In this document: positions 25,767 to 39,003 of the stretch, piece after piece
How positions within the stretch are numbered: position 1 is the first letter of the stretch
How the letters are laid out: each line of letters starts with the position of its first letter
Origin: Leptobrachium leishanense
Taxonomy: Eukaryota; Chordata; Amphibia; Anura; Megophryidae
DNA length: 64,000 bases
Assembly (NCBI GenBank): GCA_009667805.1
Contig: CM019069.1
Location: 52,512,422 to 52,576,421 of the forward strand
Direction: 5' to 3'
Notes under the pieces: model-generated
Told to the model about the DNA's origin: nothing
Seen by the model: the letters and a program-made list of their open reading frames with translations, nothing else
Databases searched by the model: none
Translations under genes and position numbers: made by a program

Positions 25767-26573
25767 TAATGGTGAATTATAACAAATCCCCATTAGCCCA
25801 GTGGCTACAACTACGTTTGGTGGTCTGCGGGGCTTATTTCTGTTCACTATTGTATCGCCAGGCCCCTCATAGGAGTAATGCCGGTATCTCCACGGTGACA
25901 GCCCCTTATTTGTTTAACCTGCCTATATTTGATTTTGCTGTATGACATTGGCTGGCTTTCCTTGGTGCACATATGGTTTTCTATGTCATGCGAAAGTTGG
26001 AATTTATTTAGTCTGACCCAAGTTTTCTATTGGTGGCGGGGGGTATCTTCTAATTAGAGGCTTGATGGTCTTGTCTCTTGGCCAGTTGGTCACATAGTCA
26101 TGGTTCTGTGTGGAATGGACATAAAATCTGAATATTCTGCGGAAACCTCACACCACCTCCATATTTTTGGGGGGTATGTACCATGCAAGATGCTTTTAAA
26201 GGGTTATTTTGCAATGAATCTCTACAACTTGGCTTATGTATTGCACATACTCAAAATAGTAGTAATTACTAGGATTTTAGAAGGGAATCCCCTTTTACAA
26301 GTCCATTCTTCTAGTTCAGTCAAATATCATGCATTCTTTTTCTTTCTTTGATTTTTATTTAAAGCAAAACACTTATTTTTAAAATACAATGGGTTGCCAC
26401 CTTTACAAACTTCCTAACACCTCATAAAATTGCTGAAACGTGTCCTATACAACTCCCGAGCTATGGGGGGGGGGGGGGTCCAAAATATTATCATAAGTCA
26501 GAACAATGTGGTGGAGCAACTCAATTTATTTATTTTAATGTCATAATGTAATTTTAGTCACGTAAGTTGATGA

Positions 26574-26825
<252 letters not shown>

Positions 26826-27969
26826 TGACACATTCTGACCCTAAAGGAATATTGAAAGCTTCTTTTTTTTTTTCTTTTTTTTTTTTTTAAAGTTTATAAA
26901 AAGGCTCTTTTAAGATCAGCTTCACAGGTTTTCTTTACGCATTTGAGTAAAGCTGTCATCTTCCTGTCAAATTCTAGCCTTTTCCATAGACGGTTCATAA
27001 AGACTCATTCATGCAGGATGTGCACATGAGCCTGATATTTCTATAATAATGGGATCAATGGAGGAGTCCCGGTGTATTGGGGTAGGGGTGTCCGCTACAT
27101 CCTTCCATTGGTCTGCATTGCCGTTTCTAGTGACCTATCCTATCAGCTTGTAAAAAAGGTTTTGTCATAAATTTGTCCCTTGTTTAGATTAACTTAAAAT
27201 GTATTCACTTGCCTAAAATTAATATGGCCTTAATAAATTTAGTAGGTCTGGATGTAACAATCTGGAAGGACAACACTGGAGAGCTCACACAGGCTTGGAA
27301 TTGGCACTTTTTTGGGGGGAGTCAACATCCTTTTTAAGTCTTTAAACAAAGCCTACCCAACATGCCCGTGGTACCTTTTTTATAGCCTTTTTTATTTATT
27401 TTTTTTGCTTGACTGAACAGTATGAGAAAAACGAAAATACAAATAAAACACCCCTGCTTCCTTCTCATGACTCTATTCCCCTTCGCTCTGGCAGATGCTA
27501 TGATCTAAATCCTCGTGTGTTTTCGCTTTCAGATAATGATTTATTAGGTTCTTCAACTTAATAAATAATAATTTATTCTAGAAAGAAACTGGTACAAACG
27601 GCATATAGAATAAACACTGGACGATTACATATAAAAACGCACACCATTACAAGAAACCCACAATCTGGTTTATAGCAGGGCAACTATCTAACTACTATAC
27701 TAATCTGCCCAACACCAGAAATATAAACAACCCTACTAACGGTAGCTAAATAACACCTACAGAAGATACCTCCAAGAATGCCTAGTTAAGTATAAAAATA
27801 CCTAGCCACGAAACGAGTCCGCACTACTACAGTCATGGCCGAAATTGTTGGCACCCCAGACATTTTTCCAGAAAATCAAGTATTTCACACAGACAAGTAT
27901 TGCAGTAACACATGTTTTGCTATACACATGTTTATTCCCTTTGTGTGTATTGGAACAAAACAAACCAAC

Positions 27970-28168
27970 TGGGTGGAGTAGAGGTAATGTCACTGCTCTG
28001 CATGGAGAGAGCCTGTGGCGTCATGGGTTCGATCCCAGCGAGCACCTCTCCAGTAAGTGTCCTTTGCAAGACACTTAACGGTACATACTCGCCACCCAGG
28101 ACATACTTGAAAACAAGAGAAATCTTAATGTATCCTTCCTGGTAAAATCCTTTCTCAAAAAAAAAAAA
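27970..28168 (+). mobile_element. tRNA-derived SINE, near full length
   Basis: A pol III B box GGGTTCGATCCC lies about 60 bases from the start, preceded by an A-box-like GGTAATGTCACTGCTCTGCA stretch. The body follows (CACCTCTCCAGTAAGTGTCC, then ACTTGAAAACAAGAGAAATC) and it ends in a 12-base A run. It splits the left arm of the Tc1 element. Other copies or tails lie at 1578-1652, 16451-16520 and 46747-46934. Start is uncertain by about 10 bases. Confidence 0.8.
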
Positions 28169-28197
28169 GGCAGGAAAAAAAGCAAATGTGACATTTA

Positions 28198-29211
<1,014 letters not shown>

Positions 29212-29362
29212 CTGATTTCAGTTATTTTTTCCAAAGGGTGTGCAACCAAATATTAAGTTGAGGGTGCCAAGAATTTTGTCCAGCCCATCTTTGGAGTTTT
29301 GTGTAACATTATGTCCAATTTGCGCTTTTTCCTCCCCTTTTTTTTGTTTTGTTCCAATACAC

Positions 29363-30455
29363 TGTAGCGCTCACTCCCGGAGGAGCCGCTGAAAATGAAC
29401 CACGGGTCAGTCTCCCCGCACTAGGGAATAAATATACTCCAACACCGTTGTGGGTTTTTATCATTTAAATAGTTTACTAAATTAGTAGGCAGACGTTGAA
29501 ACACGGTATTCACAGATATTACTACAGTAATTTCGTATCGCGGTAAAACGCGTAGCGGAAAAGAAACGAAACACGAGGCTTCGTATTTCGGAAAAATAAA
29601 ATTCGCAACCGAACAGAAAAGAAATGCAATTGACTGATAGCTCGGTAAGAAGGGACACGTAGCGAAACCCAAAAAATACAATCTCTTCGTATTACGGTAA
29701 ACGCGCAGCGGAAAAAAGAAAAAATATAATTCGGAACGTATCTTTAACCCCCGTTCCGATTCGTAACAGAATGAGTCCTGCACAGGTTAAGTCCCGGAAT
29801 GTAAAAGGTGTGTATGTGTGTATGGTACCCGGGTACTGTTCAACTGGCCAATGAATTTACTTAAGGAATGTCTTCGACTAGTCAAGTTGGGGCCCTGTGG
29901 ACTTTAAAGAGAAAACAGCAGCGTGTCCTTTAATCACAAAACAGCCTTGGAGGCCTCTCACCCATCTGATGATTGCTTTAGGCTCCGCTGACCCAGGACG
30001 TCTCTCCGCTCGATTTTGACTGGGGATACTAGCGGCCGGATCCGTTGTCTGACTTTATGCAGCTTGTCCAGCTCACCGCCTGCTCTCCGTACCCGATCAA
30101 CTCACGGTGACTCCTCACTCGAGGTCTTCGGTTCCTCCGGTCTGCAGCAATTCCTGGATTCTGGCAAGTCTCCTTCTCCTCAGGTTGAGTGACCCAATAA
30201 GGACTGACAGGTCTCACTCAGGCTCTGGCCTAGGCCCTCTTGCGATCTCTTCAGTGCGTCTGCTTTCTCTCGTTCCCTGGCGCGTTCTCCACGAGGTGGA
30301 GGATGTAAGTCCGTTGGGTCCCACCCACTTCCTGTCCTTTTGCAAAGCACGCCGGGAAATGTAGTCCCAATGTCCAGTGTCTCTAATCGCGATTGTCTCC
30401 ATCTTGTGGCCAAAAATAGGTACTGCCAGCAGCAAGATTTTAACACAGCGCTACA
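29363..30455 (-). mobile_element. Solo LTR inside the Tc1 right arm
   Basis: The unit starts TGTAGCGCT and ends AGCGCTACA, with ACAC duplicated at 29359-29362 and 30456-30459. Removing the unit and one ACAC restores the Tc1 arm exactly as predicted from the left arm (CCAATACACACAAAGGG). TG...CA ends and a 4-bp duplication fit a Ty3/gypsy-type solo LTR of 1093 bp. The AGCGCTACA end resembles the GCGCTACA at the start side of 37066-38044. No gag or pol sequence is present. Confidence 0.75.
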
Positions 30456-30724
30456 ACACACAAAGGGAATAAACGTGTATAGCAAAACATGTGTTACTGC
30501 AATACTTTTCTGTGTGAAATACTTTGATTTTCTGGAAAAATGTCTGGGGTGCCAACAATTTCGGCTATGACTGTATGTTAACACTGTCACCAGCCAGGTC
30601 AGCAGCAACAAGATTAAAAGACTCAAGACTAGAGTCGACTAATTAGCAATAACTGGGTGTGATGCCTTTTCAAAGCCCATCAATGTTAGGTGTGAGTGCT
30701 TTATTAAGACAAGGCCAAAAGCCT

Positions 30725-32300
30725 TACTAGATTAGCAAAGGCATCCACGAGGCTCCTCTGAGTACAACGATGATCGCAGATGGAAGCAGGTTGGTACTGC
30801 TGCTGCATTCAATGGCATCTGTGGCAACTGGGTGCCGGACAAAATCCCTACAGCCATGTTCCCTAATGCCAACATCCTGACAGCCAACTTCCAGACGGAA
30901 CAAGTGCCGGACATACCAAGTTCCCTACACAGCCAACTTCCATACAACCATAATCCCAGCGGCTAACCCTTAGGGAGTTAGGGCAAGGTTTAGTGGGGTT
31001 AGGGTGAGGGCTGGGTTTAGTGGGGTTAGGGTGAGGGCTGGGTTTTAGTGGGGTTAGGGTGAGGGCTGGGTTTAGTGGGGTTAGGGTGAGGGCTGGGTTT
31101 TAGTGGGGTTAGGGTGAGGGCTGGGTTTTAGTGGGGTTAGGGTGAGGGCTGGGTTTTAGTGGGGTTAGGGTGAGGGCTCGGTTTTAGTGGGGTTAGGGTG
31201 AGGGCTAGGTTTTAGTGGGGTTGTGGTTAGGGTGAGGGCTAGGTTTTAGTGGGGTTGGGGTTAGGGTGAGGGCTAGGTTTTAGTGGGGTTGGGGTTAGGG
31301 TGAGGGCTAGGTTTTAGTGGGGTTGGGGTTAGGGTGAGGGCTAGGTTTTAGTGGGGTTAGGGTGAGGGCTAGGTTTTAGTGGGGTTGGGGTGAGGGCTAG
31401 GTTTTAGTGGGGTTAGGGTGAGGGCTAGGTTTTAGTGGGGTTGGGGTTAGGGCTAGGTTTTAGTGGGGTTGGGGTGAGGGCTAGGTTTTAGTGGGGTTGG
31501 GGTGAGGGCTAGGTTTTAGTGGGGTTGGGGTGAGGGCTAGTTTTAGTGGGGTTGGGGTGAGGGCTAGGTTTTAGTGGGGTGGGGTGAGGGCTAGGTTTTA
31601 GTGGGGTTGGGGTGAGGGCTAGGTTTTAGTGGGGTTGGGGGTGAGGCTGGGTTTTAGTGGGGTTGGGGTGAGGGCTGGGTTTTAGTGGGGTTAGGGTGAG
31701 GGCTGGGTTTTAGTGGGGTTAGGGTGAGGGCTCGGTTTTAGTGGGGTTAGGGTGAGGGCTAGGTTTTAGTGGGGTTGGGGTTAGGGTGAGGGCTAGGTTT
31801 TAGTGGGGTTGGGGTTAGGGTGAGGGCTAGGTTTTAGTGGGGTTGGGGTTAGGGTGAGGGCTAGGTTTTAGGGGTTGGGGTTAGGGTGAGGGCTAGGTTT
31901 TAGTGGGGTTAGGGTGAGGGCTAGGTTTTAGTGGGGTTAGGGTGAGGGCTAGGTTTTAGTGGGGTTGGGGTTAGGGCTAGGTTTTAGTGGGGTTGGGGTG
32001 AGGGCTAGGTTTTAGTGGGGTTGGGGTGAGGGCTAGGTTTTAGTGGGGTTGGGGTGAGGGCTAGGTTTTAGTGGGGTTGGGGTGAGGGCTAGGTTTTAGT
32101 GGGGTTGGGGTGAGGGCTAGGTTTTAGTGGGGTTGGGGTGAGGGCTAGGTTTTAGTGGGGTTGGGGTGAGGGCTAGGTTAGGGCTAGGTTTAGGGGGGGT
32201 TAGTGTTAGCCGCTGGGATTTTGGATGTCTGGAAGATGGCCGTCGGCATTAGGGAACCTGGTTGTAGGTATTTCGACCCAAACCCGTGGCAACCAATCAG
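30725..32300. mobile_element. Possible inverted-repeat element carrying the minisatellite
   Basis: The minisatellite is framed by inverted flanks: AATCCCAGCGGCTAACCCT at 30952-30970, and GGGTTAGTGTTAGCCGCTGGG then ATT at about 32199-32222. More loosely, TCCCTAATGCC...CCAACTTCCAGAC at left mirrors GTCTGGAAGATGGCC...GGCATTAGGGAA at right. This suggests a foldback or MITE whose centre expanded into the tandem array. The outer limits are uncertain. Confidence 0.5.
30966..32205. repeat. Telomere-like minisatellite, about 40 units of 28 bp
   Basis: The array repeats GGGTTAGGGTGAGGGCTAGG followed by TTTTAGTG. Variants are a 34-bp unit with GGGGTTGGGGTTAGGG, and GGCTGGG/GGCTCGG/GGCTAGG sub-types. 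TTAGGG or TTGGGG occurs in nearly every unit. Variants recur in the same order about 554 bp apart (GGCTCGG at 31175 and 31729), showing a higher-order duplication. The + strand is the G-rich strand of the pre-mRNA, so both DNA and RNA could form quadruplexes. Confidence 0.92.
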
Positions 32301-32842
32301 TGATCACTATAGCATTCTAATTGCTTTCTCGTTTGCTTTGTGCTGTGATGAAGAGAGGGCAATTGCACTGATACATTGTGTTCCTGGGCCATTCAGAGGG
32401 GAAAAAGAATCCTTAAAATTTTTTTAAAAATTGCTTGCTATATTTAAGTGCGCATTACTGTTTCCAGAACTGTGAAAATGCATCGCCCTCTGACACCCCC
32501 ACTAGTCTATATACAGATCTCTAGATATAGATATATATATATATCTATATATATCTATATCAGACGTCATTTGCTTGTCTTACCCAGAGTTCCTTGCTGC
32601 ATATGGGGAATGTAGCACTTGAGCTCTGTGATGCAGTTCTTTGAATTGCTGTGATGTGTAAATGGCTTCTGCAATAATAAACAGGCAGTGTAGTCCAGAT
32701 GCCAAAATCACGATTTTACGTACTGCTGTACTCGTGATATAATATATAACATCAAGTTTCGCTAGCCTATCAGGAATTCCCATTCTAGGATTCAATGAAG
32801 GCATTTCTGAAACAGATATTCACTGGAATATCTCCCATTGAG

Positions 32843-33249
32843 TCTAGGGTCAGACGAACGCATTCTGTGTGTCCGTGCACAACGGATGTACTTTCTGACT
32901 GACATGGTAGTGGCCACACATTCCGTTTTTGTGACTGACGTTTTTTTTGACTGATGTAGATGGGAAATAAAATTAATATGAAAAACCATTCTGTCCGTCA
33001 AAAATGCAGTTCGTCTGACCACGTTCGTCTCACACAAAGCTAAGCGGACGTGGCGCACTCTGCTCGTCCGTCCTAGCGGTTTGACGTTCTTGCCTAACTT
33101 CCGTCCATTTGCCGCGTCCGTTGTGCGTCCGCACTTCTGTGCTGACGTACTTCGTGTGTGGGTCTCTATTGATCATAATTGTATGCTACCACGGACGATA
33201 AAATGTGCGACAACACGGATATGAACACTGCGCTCGTCTGACCCCAGCC
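32843..33249. mobile_element. GGCTAGGGTCAGAC-family MITE
   Basis: Ends TCTAGGGTCAGACGAACGCA and CTCGTCTGACCCCAGCC are inverted repeats. TTA follows the right end; the left flank is degraded. The body is rich in CGTCCG and ACGGAC motifs. It belongs to the family also found at 35687-36111, 43465-43887 and 49056-50054. Confidence 0.75.
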
Positions 33250-33447
33250 TTAACTGGAAAAAGCAACAGATCTATTTTCTTTTGATATGTCTAAAGTCCT
33301 AGACCTTATTCCAACCCTTATGTAAACTTTGTTTAGGTTTACAACAGCTCTGGATAAGTTTGCACCAGGATTGAAATAGAGCTGCTGATGTAATTTCTTC
33401 AGATAACAGGAGATCCACTTCCTTCTGGTGCTTTACTCCCTCTAGGA

Positions 33448-33579
33448 CAGGGGTCAGCAAACTTGGCTCCCTGATGTTTTGGGAACTACATCTCCTTCAA
33501 TGCTCAGTCATCCATTAGGCTGCGTCACATGGGAAATGTAGTTCCCAAAACATCAGGGAGCCAAGTTTGCTGACTCCTG
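33448..33579. mobile_element. hAT-type palindromic MITE
   Basis: A 132-bp near-perfect palindrome with ends CAGGGGTCAGCAAACTTGGC and GCCAAGTTTGCTGACTCCTG. Exact 8-bp duplications CTCTAGGA lie at 33440-33447 and 33580-33587. CAGNG ends with an 8-bp duplication are diagnostic for hAT elements. It landed in the left target duplication of the neighbouring hAT MITE. Confidence 0.88.
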
Positions 33580-33587
33580 CTCTAGGA

Positions 33588-34274
33588 CAATAATGGCAAA
33601 CCTTGGCACCCCAGATGCTTCAGAATTCCATGTCCCATGATTAGGGATGGGCTGCTGGTTCTAATCAGTTCGAAGTTCGATTCGAACATTGGCTGTACGA
33701 AAATTTGCGAACTTCGAACTTTTTTTGGGATGCTCACGGAAAGTTTGAGGGTGGGGGTTTTCAAAAAAATTCTAAAAATAAAGACTCTTTACTGCAGAAT
33801 ATAATAATAAACGGTTTATTAGATATTGAAGTAAAACGGGAATATTTTTAACATTGAAGCCTATGGGACGTAAACATTTCCCACTCCTTGTTGCTCAAAC
33901 ATTTCCCATGGCTTCAAATCGCGGTAAAAATTAGCTCCGCGCACAGCGGTGAAATGGCTTGGCAGTGAAAGGGTTAAAAACGTTTTCTCCCCCCACCCAT
34001 TGTTTCCTGACCCCCAGGGCAGTACCCGGACTCCCATACACCTTTTATGGTCAATATCTTGGAGGGGACCTTAATTTTCAAACTTTCTTGCCCCATTGAC
34101 TTGCATTGTGTTCGAGTTTGCGGTCAAACTTTTTCGGGTGTTCGAATGCGAACTGAACACGGGGGTGTGTTCAGCCCATCACTACCCTTTGATGCTTAGT
34201 CACCCATGAGGTTGGCAGAGCATTGTGGGACATGTAGTTCCAAAACAACATGGGTGCAAGGTTTGCCATCACTG
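33588..34274. mobile_element. hAT-type MITE, interrupted
   Basis: Ends CAATAATGGCAAACCTTGGC and AAGGTTTGCCATCACTG are inverted repeats, flanked by CTCTAGGA and CCCTAGGG (6 of 8 matching). A second MITE at 33644-34182 splits it within the CCATGATCCCTTTGATG-like stretch. Only about 150 bp belongs to this element itself. Confidence 0.8.
33644..34182. mobile_element. MITE with GGGATGGGCTG ends, nested
   Basis: Ends GGGATGGGCTGCTGGTTCTA and GTGTTCAGCCCATCAC are inverted repeats with TTA or CTA beside them, and sub-terminal TTCGAA-rich blocks. The centre (33775-33870) matches the AT-rich core of 38173-39003 (ATAAACGGTTTATTAGATAT, then TATTTTTAACATTGAAGCCT). This shows the two families share an internal module. 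Confidence 0.7.
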
Positions 34275-35279
34275 CCCTAGGGTTTGGCACTGCATTCTAC
34301 TGTCATAGCGTAGCACAGTGAAGGGTTATAAGAGACTGGTTTTCTACATTAAATTACCGCTTGGTCATTCACACATGCTTTTCCATGCATTAAGTAGTTT
34401 TCTTAAAATGCCTCCATCTATAAAATGCAAACACAAATGCCCCTTGCAGGTGTTTGGTCCTGTACCCCCCTTTTATTTACCATCTCCCGGGATAGCGTTT
34501 GCCTTTCAGATATGGACCTATGGCACCCTCAGTCCCCCATCAACATGATTTCCATATGGGGTGACAGGGGGAAGTAAATGGAGAGATAATGATGAATGTT
34601 TCCAGAGAAGGTGATTGGACAGAAAAAGGGTGGGTTAGGACAAAGGGACGGGGGAAATGATGTAAAGTGAGATAAATGGGGTGATGCAGAGCCATCGAGG
34701 TCAAACTCTTTGTTTTCTTCAAAGATCCTTTTTGAGCCACACTTCACAACACGGCTCGCGGGCCCTTTACTTGTACACAATCAAAGCATCATTCTGTTTC
34801 TTCGTCGTCTCAAAAGAAAAATCTATCTTTTCTGCGAGTGACATCCAGTTGTAGGGCCTGTGGCATTGATGTTGCTATAGTTCATGGAATATGCTAATTT
34901 AATTGACATACAATACATTGCAATAGAGGAGGCTGTTTGCATCTCTCCCAGTTTGTCCATCTGCTGTAACTTTGTGTTTGTCCTCTGTCCTTGTTGCTGT
35001 TCCCTGTACCTTTCTCTGTCCATACAGAGAGAATCTAGAATACAAAAAGCACTCAGACTATCTGGGCAGGGAATGTAGTTTGTGCACAGCTGTAGTTTTC
35101 TGGTCCTAAAGCAAACAAGCAAAAATAATTCTAGTCTGATCACTCTATGAACTGTAGCAAATCAATGTTATTTAAGTCTAAAAGAAAAAAGTAGTGCTTC
35201 CTCCGAGCCACAGGTACCAAAATATGCAGCTGAAACCCCCCAAAAAAATGTTAATCCCAGGTCACAGCATTCAAAATAT

Positions 35280-35359
35280 GGTCACATGATAGAAAAAAGG
35301 GGGGTAGCGCAATAAGGGTCCCTTTATTGCGCTACCCCTTTTTTGTATTCTATGTGACC
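35280..35359. repeat. 80-bp hairpin
   Basis: GGTCACATGATAGAAAAAAG and the following GGGGTAGCGCAATAAAGGG-type arm are mirrored by CCCTTTATTGCGCTACCCCT and TATTCTATGTGACC. There is almost no loop. It may be a very small MITE; no target duplication is evident. Confidence 0.7.
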
Positions 35360-35686
35360 ATGTGATTTAAGCAGGGCTGATTCAGCGGATTGTAGGTTTT
35401 AGCTCTGCACTGATCTGAGCTTAATGCGTAGAGACCTGGAACTGGGTGCCAATTCAGGATCCATCTCCCTCCCTCACATTTAGAGCCATTTGCTTGGCTG
35501 GATGCTCGCTCAAACGTCCATCCCTCCCCTGGTCACATGTCTACTGTTGCTCACAGGAAGTCAGCGGCACGTCAAATCCGGGAGTGTGCTGAGGAAGCCC
35601 AGCGCTGGATTGGATACAAGATGGGGTTTTTAAAGACCTGAAGGGTTAAAACCAGAGTGGGGAGTGTTAGGGGTCAGGACCTGTTA

Positions 35687-36111
35687 GGCTAGGGTCAGAC
35701 TGAGGCAGTGCGAACGCGCGTTCTGGCGCACTTAATCACGGCCGTGCTAGCAGCAGATGCCAGGCAATGACGGCCAATATACGAAGTACGGTCGCACAAA
35801 AGTCCGGCTGCGCAACGCAAGTGGAAAATGAACGCATTTTTTCGAGAACGTTAAACCACTAGTACTGACGTACAGAGTGCGCTGCGTCCGCTAGCGGCGT
35901 GTGTGCGTGAATTGGAGACATCAGACGCTGCTAATGTCCGGCCAACATAACGTCCAGATGCAAGAAGTGTTTTATTGATGATCCGTACAAAATCACGGAT
36001 GAAACTGCGCATAGTATGACCGCTATTGCGTATTCCGTGAAAAAATACGTCCATTCTTCGAACGCACATTTTCACGGACAACGTGAAAAATGCGTTAGTC
36101 TGACCCTAGCC
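35687..36111. mobile_element. GGCTAGGGTCAGAC-family MITE
   Basis: Exact TTA duplications (35684-35686 and 36112-36114) flank ends GGCTAGGGTCAGACTGAGGC and GCGTTAGTCTGACCCTAGCC. The 425-bp body contains CGGACGCAGCGCACTCTGTA-like sequence in the same order, but the opposite strand, as at 43465-43887. Non-coding and CpG-rich. Confidence 0.85.
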
Positions 36112-36614
36112 TTAATGTTTAACCACTCAGCTGCCACCCCACCTATTTTAACCCTAGAATGCCCAATTAAAATATACCATTCACAATCAAATTCAAAAAC
36201 ATTTTATGGTAAAATTTGTGATTGGTAAGAGACGGACCTGTAGACTTTTTTTGGATAGAAAAAAAAATCTAAATTACTTTACTTTGTAGAAAAGACCTCA
36301 TGCACTTCTATTTGTACTGATATATATATATATATATCTAGTGTATACCTTCTAAAAAGTGAAAAGTTTACTTCCTACTGAATGCATTTCTCAATTTAAA
36401 TTTTCATTTTTTTTAACATTTTTTTTTTTTCTTTCTAAATCTCAAACCCAAAAATGCTGGGAGTATAGACAAGCTGAATGTCTAGTGTTGCACGCCATTG
36501 GTCTGTAGTCTCAAAAATGCAAGCCTTCATTAGCGAGAGTCGCTGTAGTTATATTTCTCCATCTCTCTATGTAAGCTGGTGTTGATTCAATCTCAATATT
36601 TTCCTCAAGTATAA

Positions 36615-36704
<90 letters not shown>

Positions 36705-37065
36705 TAAGCGCCGTTTCAACCTCCTCCTTTCACATATAAAATTGCTATGGAGGACTGATCTACACAACCCATTAACTCTTGTTCAGCAGGATATAAAGGA
36801 GGGCTGAAACAACTAATCGATTAAACGAGAACTAATTGATAATGAGAATAGTTGACGACTATTTTCATTGATTTAATCGGTTGTTAGATTACTCGGCCTG
36901 TGTACAGCACACACTATTTTGAGGCAGACAGAGTTAAACGTTAATAACCTCCGAAGCTACTTCAGAGTTGATTGGAGAAGACATGGAGGCTGCTTTACTC
37001 TGTATGATTTTAGTTCTTGGGTTAGGCCCAATATATAAGCAGATTGATTTTATTTAGTTTACAAC

Positions 37066-38044
37066 TGTAGCGCAAACCCTGGGGTGCTGCCACCTCCAGT
37101 GTTTTATCCTTGCTTGGGGCTGGAGTTCTGTGCCACCACCACACCCTCCCAGCCACCCTTACTCTGGCCAGGAGCTGTCATCTCTCCTTGTGGTTCGTTC
37201 CTTCCCCCAAAATCCTTTCCACATCGGTCCCTCTCACACTTGTGCCAGTCCCTTGCCCAGACTCACTCCTTCCCACCTTCAACCCCCCCCCCTCAGTATG
37301 GTCATGAAATGATACACTCTATGCATCCTGACCACTTTAGCTTATTATCGCATGGACTGCCCACCACTTTCTCGCCTCGCTTTACGTGCTGACATCATCA
37401 TGTCTATCCGAGCGCACGTAGCCGCATTCATTCAGTGAGAAAGGAGACATGGGTTTGAGTTGCAAATGCAGCTTCAATCCATCACTTTGACCAGTGTGAC
37501 GGATCCCGGTACTCGGGGTGAGTAGATCTGCCGTCAGCGCCGAGTACACATGGAGGTCGGTAGTGTGGTAGCGAGGTGCCGCTGGTGCTCGTAGGATACC
37601 CCGAGGTTGCAGCGCTGTAGAGAGGTCCTTGAAGCATCCCAGTTCCCAAAACCCTGTTATCCCCAATTACTAGCCGAGGCAGGAGTAAAGGTTCAAACGA
37701 GTGATTTATTTTTCATGGAGAACACGGCTTATTTATGGGGAAAAAAGACATTGTTCTCCCCTGGTCCGCCCTCAGCCCTCCCGGGGTGATTTCTGCCACT
37801 GCCTAGCCATGGCCCAATTTCCCTTTGTTCACCTTGGGCCCCCCTGGTGGGTGCAGCCCTTACCTTGAGGCTCGGTGCCAGCTCGTCTGAACTTTCCGTG
37901 GCTCTGAGCGGGGAACAGGGGAACAGGGAAAATCATATTGAGGTACTTATTAAAAGTTCGTTAGCCCTTATTTTTATAACACACAAATAAATAAACACTT
38001 GAACTGTTGTACTGCGCTACAGCGTAGTGGCGGCCGTCCCGTCA
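37066..38044 (-). mobile_element. Probable solo LTR nested in hAT element
   Basis: The unit runs from TGTAGCGCAAACCC to GGCCGTCCCGTCA, with CAAC repeated at 37062-37065 and 38045-38048. TG...CA ends and a 4-bp duplication fit a solo LTR of 979 bp. On the minus strand it ends GCGCTACA, like the LTR at 29363-30455, which hints at related families. No internal retroviral genes are present. Confidence 0.6.
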
Positions 38045-38172
38045 CAACCAGGCTCTCGCCTACCTTGTGTGCGAAACATACGGAAGATATGCAATTTGCC
38101 TCTTTACCTACAGAAGTTAAGTACTCTATGCAAAAATGCGTAAAGAAGAAAGGGGGGGGTTATTTTTACATA

Positions 38173-39003
38173 CAGGGTTATTCAAAGAGAATCGAAAAGC
38201 CACCGTGCGTTCGGTGACTTTTTTCTTTCTCTTAAATTCGGTGCGATTTGGCGATCCCATTTCAGCGACCCTGCGGTGTATTCAAGTACCACAGGGCTGT
38301 CAAGGTGCAGGGAAAAGCTGCCGCAAACCCGGCGAATTCACACCGAAACCCGCAAAAACCTCTGGATTAACCCTGCCGAGCAGGAGCCGATCAGAGCACA
38401 GAGCAGCCACCGGAAAAACCCAACACTGCAGACGAATGGAGTGAAAAAAAAAAAAAAACGTACGCTTGAATGTTTGAAAAGTGAAACGCTGTTTGCAAAG
38501 AAACTACAGAACGAAAATGTCTGAAATTTACATATAAGATCCAATGAATGATAATAAAAAGGGCTGTTACAGAAAAAATAACAATTTAAAAAAAAATGTT
38601 TTTCGCAAAAAAAATTCCGAAAAATGCCTAAAAGATCCTAGAAATAAACTTTTTAATGCAGAATATAATAAACGGTTTATTAGATATTTAATTAAAACAG
38701 GAATATTTTTAACACTGAAGCCTATGGGATTCGCCTGAATAAACCTGTTGCATTAAACCACCGAATGGCACGGCATTTCGGCAACCTTTCACTGATAGTT
38801 TTTGTTCTCTGAATAGACGAAGCATTTCTTCTCTATGGGAATTCACTCTCCTCGAACAGGCACCGTATCTGCAGGCAATTCGCCAACATTTGGCAAACTG
38901 CCTGCTCTCTGAATAGCCGAATGGCTAGGAAAGGTAACCGTACGCTGAATTTCAGCATTCGGTTACCTTTCGGGAGCAAATCGGATCTCTTCGAATAACC
39001 CTG
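38173..39003 (+). mobile_element. 830-850-bp MITE, copy 2
   Basis: Exact ATA at 38170-38172 and 39004-39006 flanks ends CAGGGTTATTCAAAGAGAAT and GATCTCTTCGAATAACCCTG. Its whole body is the reverse complement of 23558-24409, with scattered changes. It sits inside the hAT element 36799-39105, beside but not inside the solo LTR. Confidence 0.85.

Noticed and set aside
28010..28060. tRNA gene suggested by the box GGGTTCGATCCC
   Set aside because: The A box and cloverleaf stems are degenerate and the copy continues into the SINE body and A tail; it is a SINE head.
30966..32205. Interstitial telomere from chromosome fusion
   Set aside because: The unit is a 28-34-bp complex repeat, not a pure TTAGGG array, and it is framed by an inverted repeat.
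36016..36228. Open frames on both strands across the GC-rich MITEs
   Set aside because: They end inside transposon terminal repeats and differ between copies of the same MITE.
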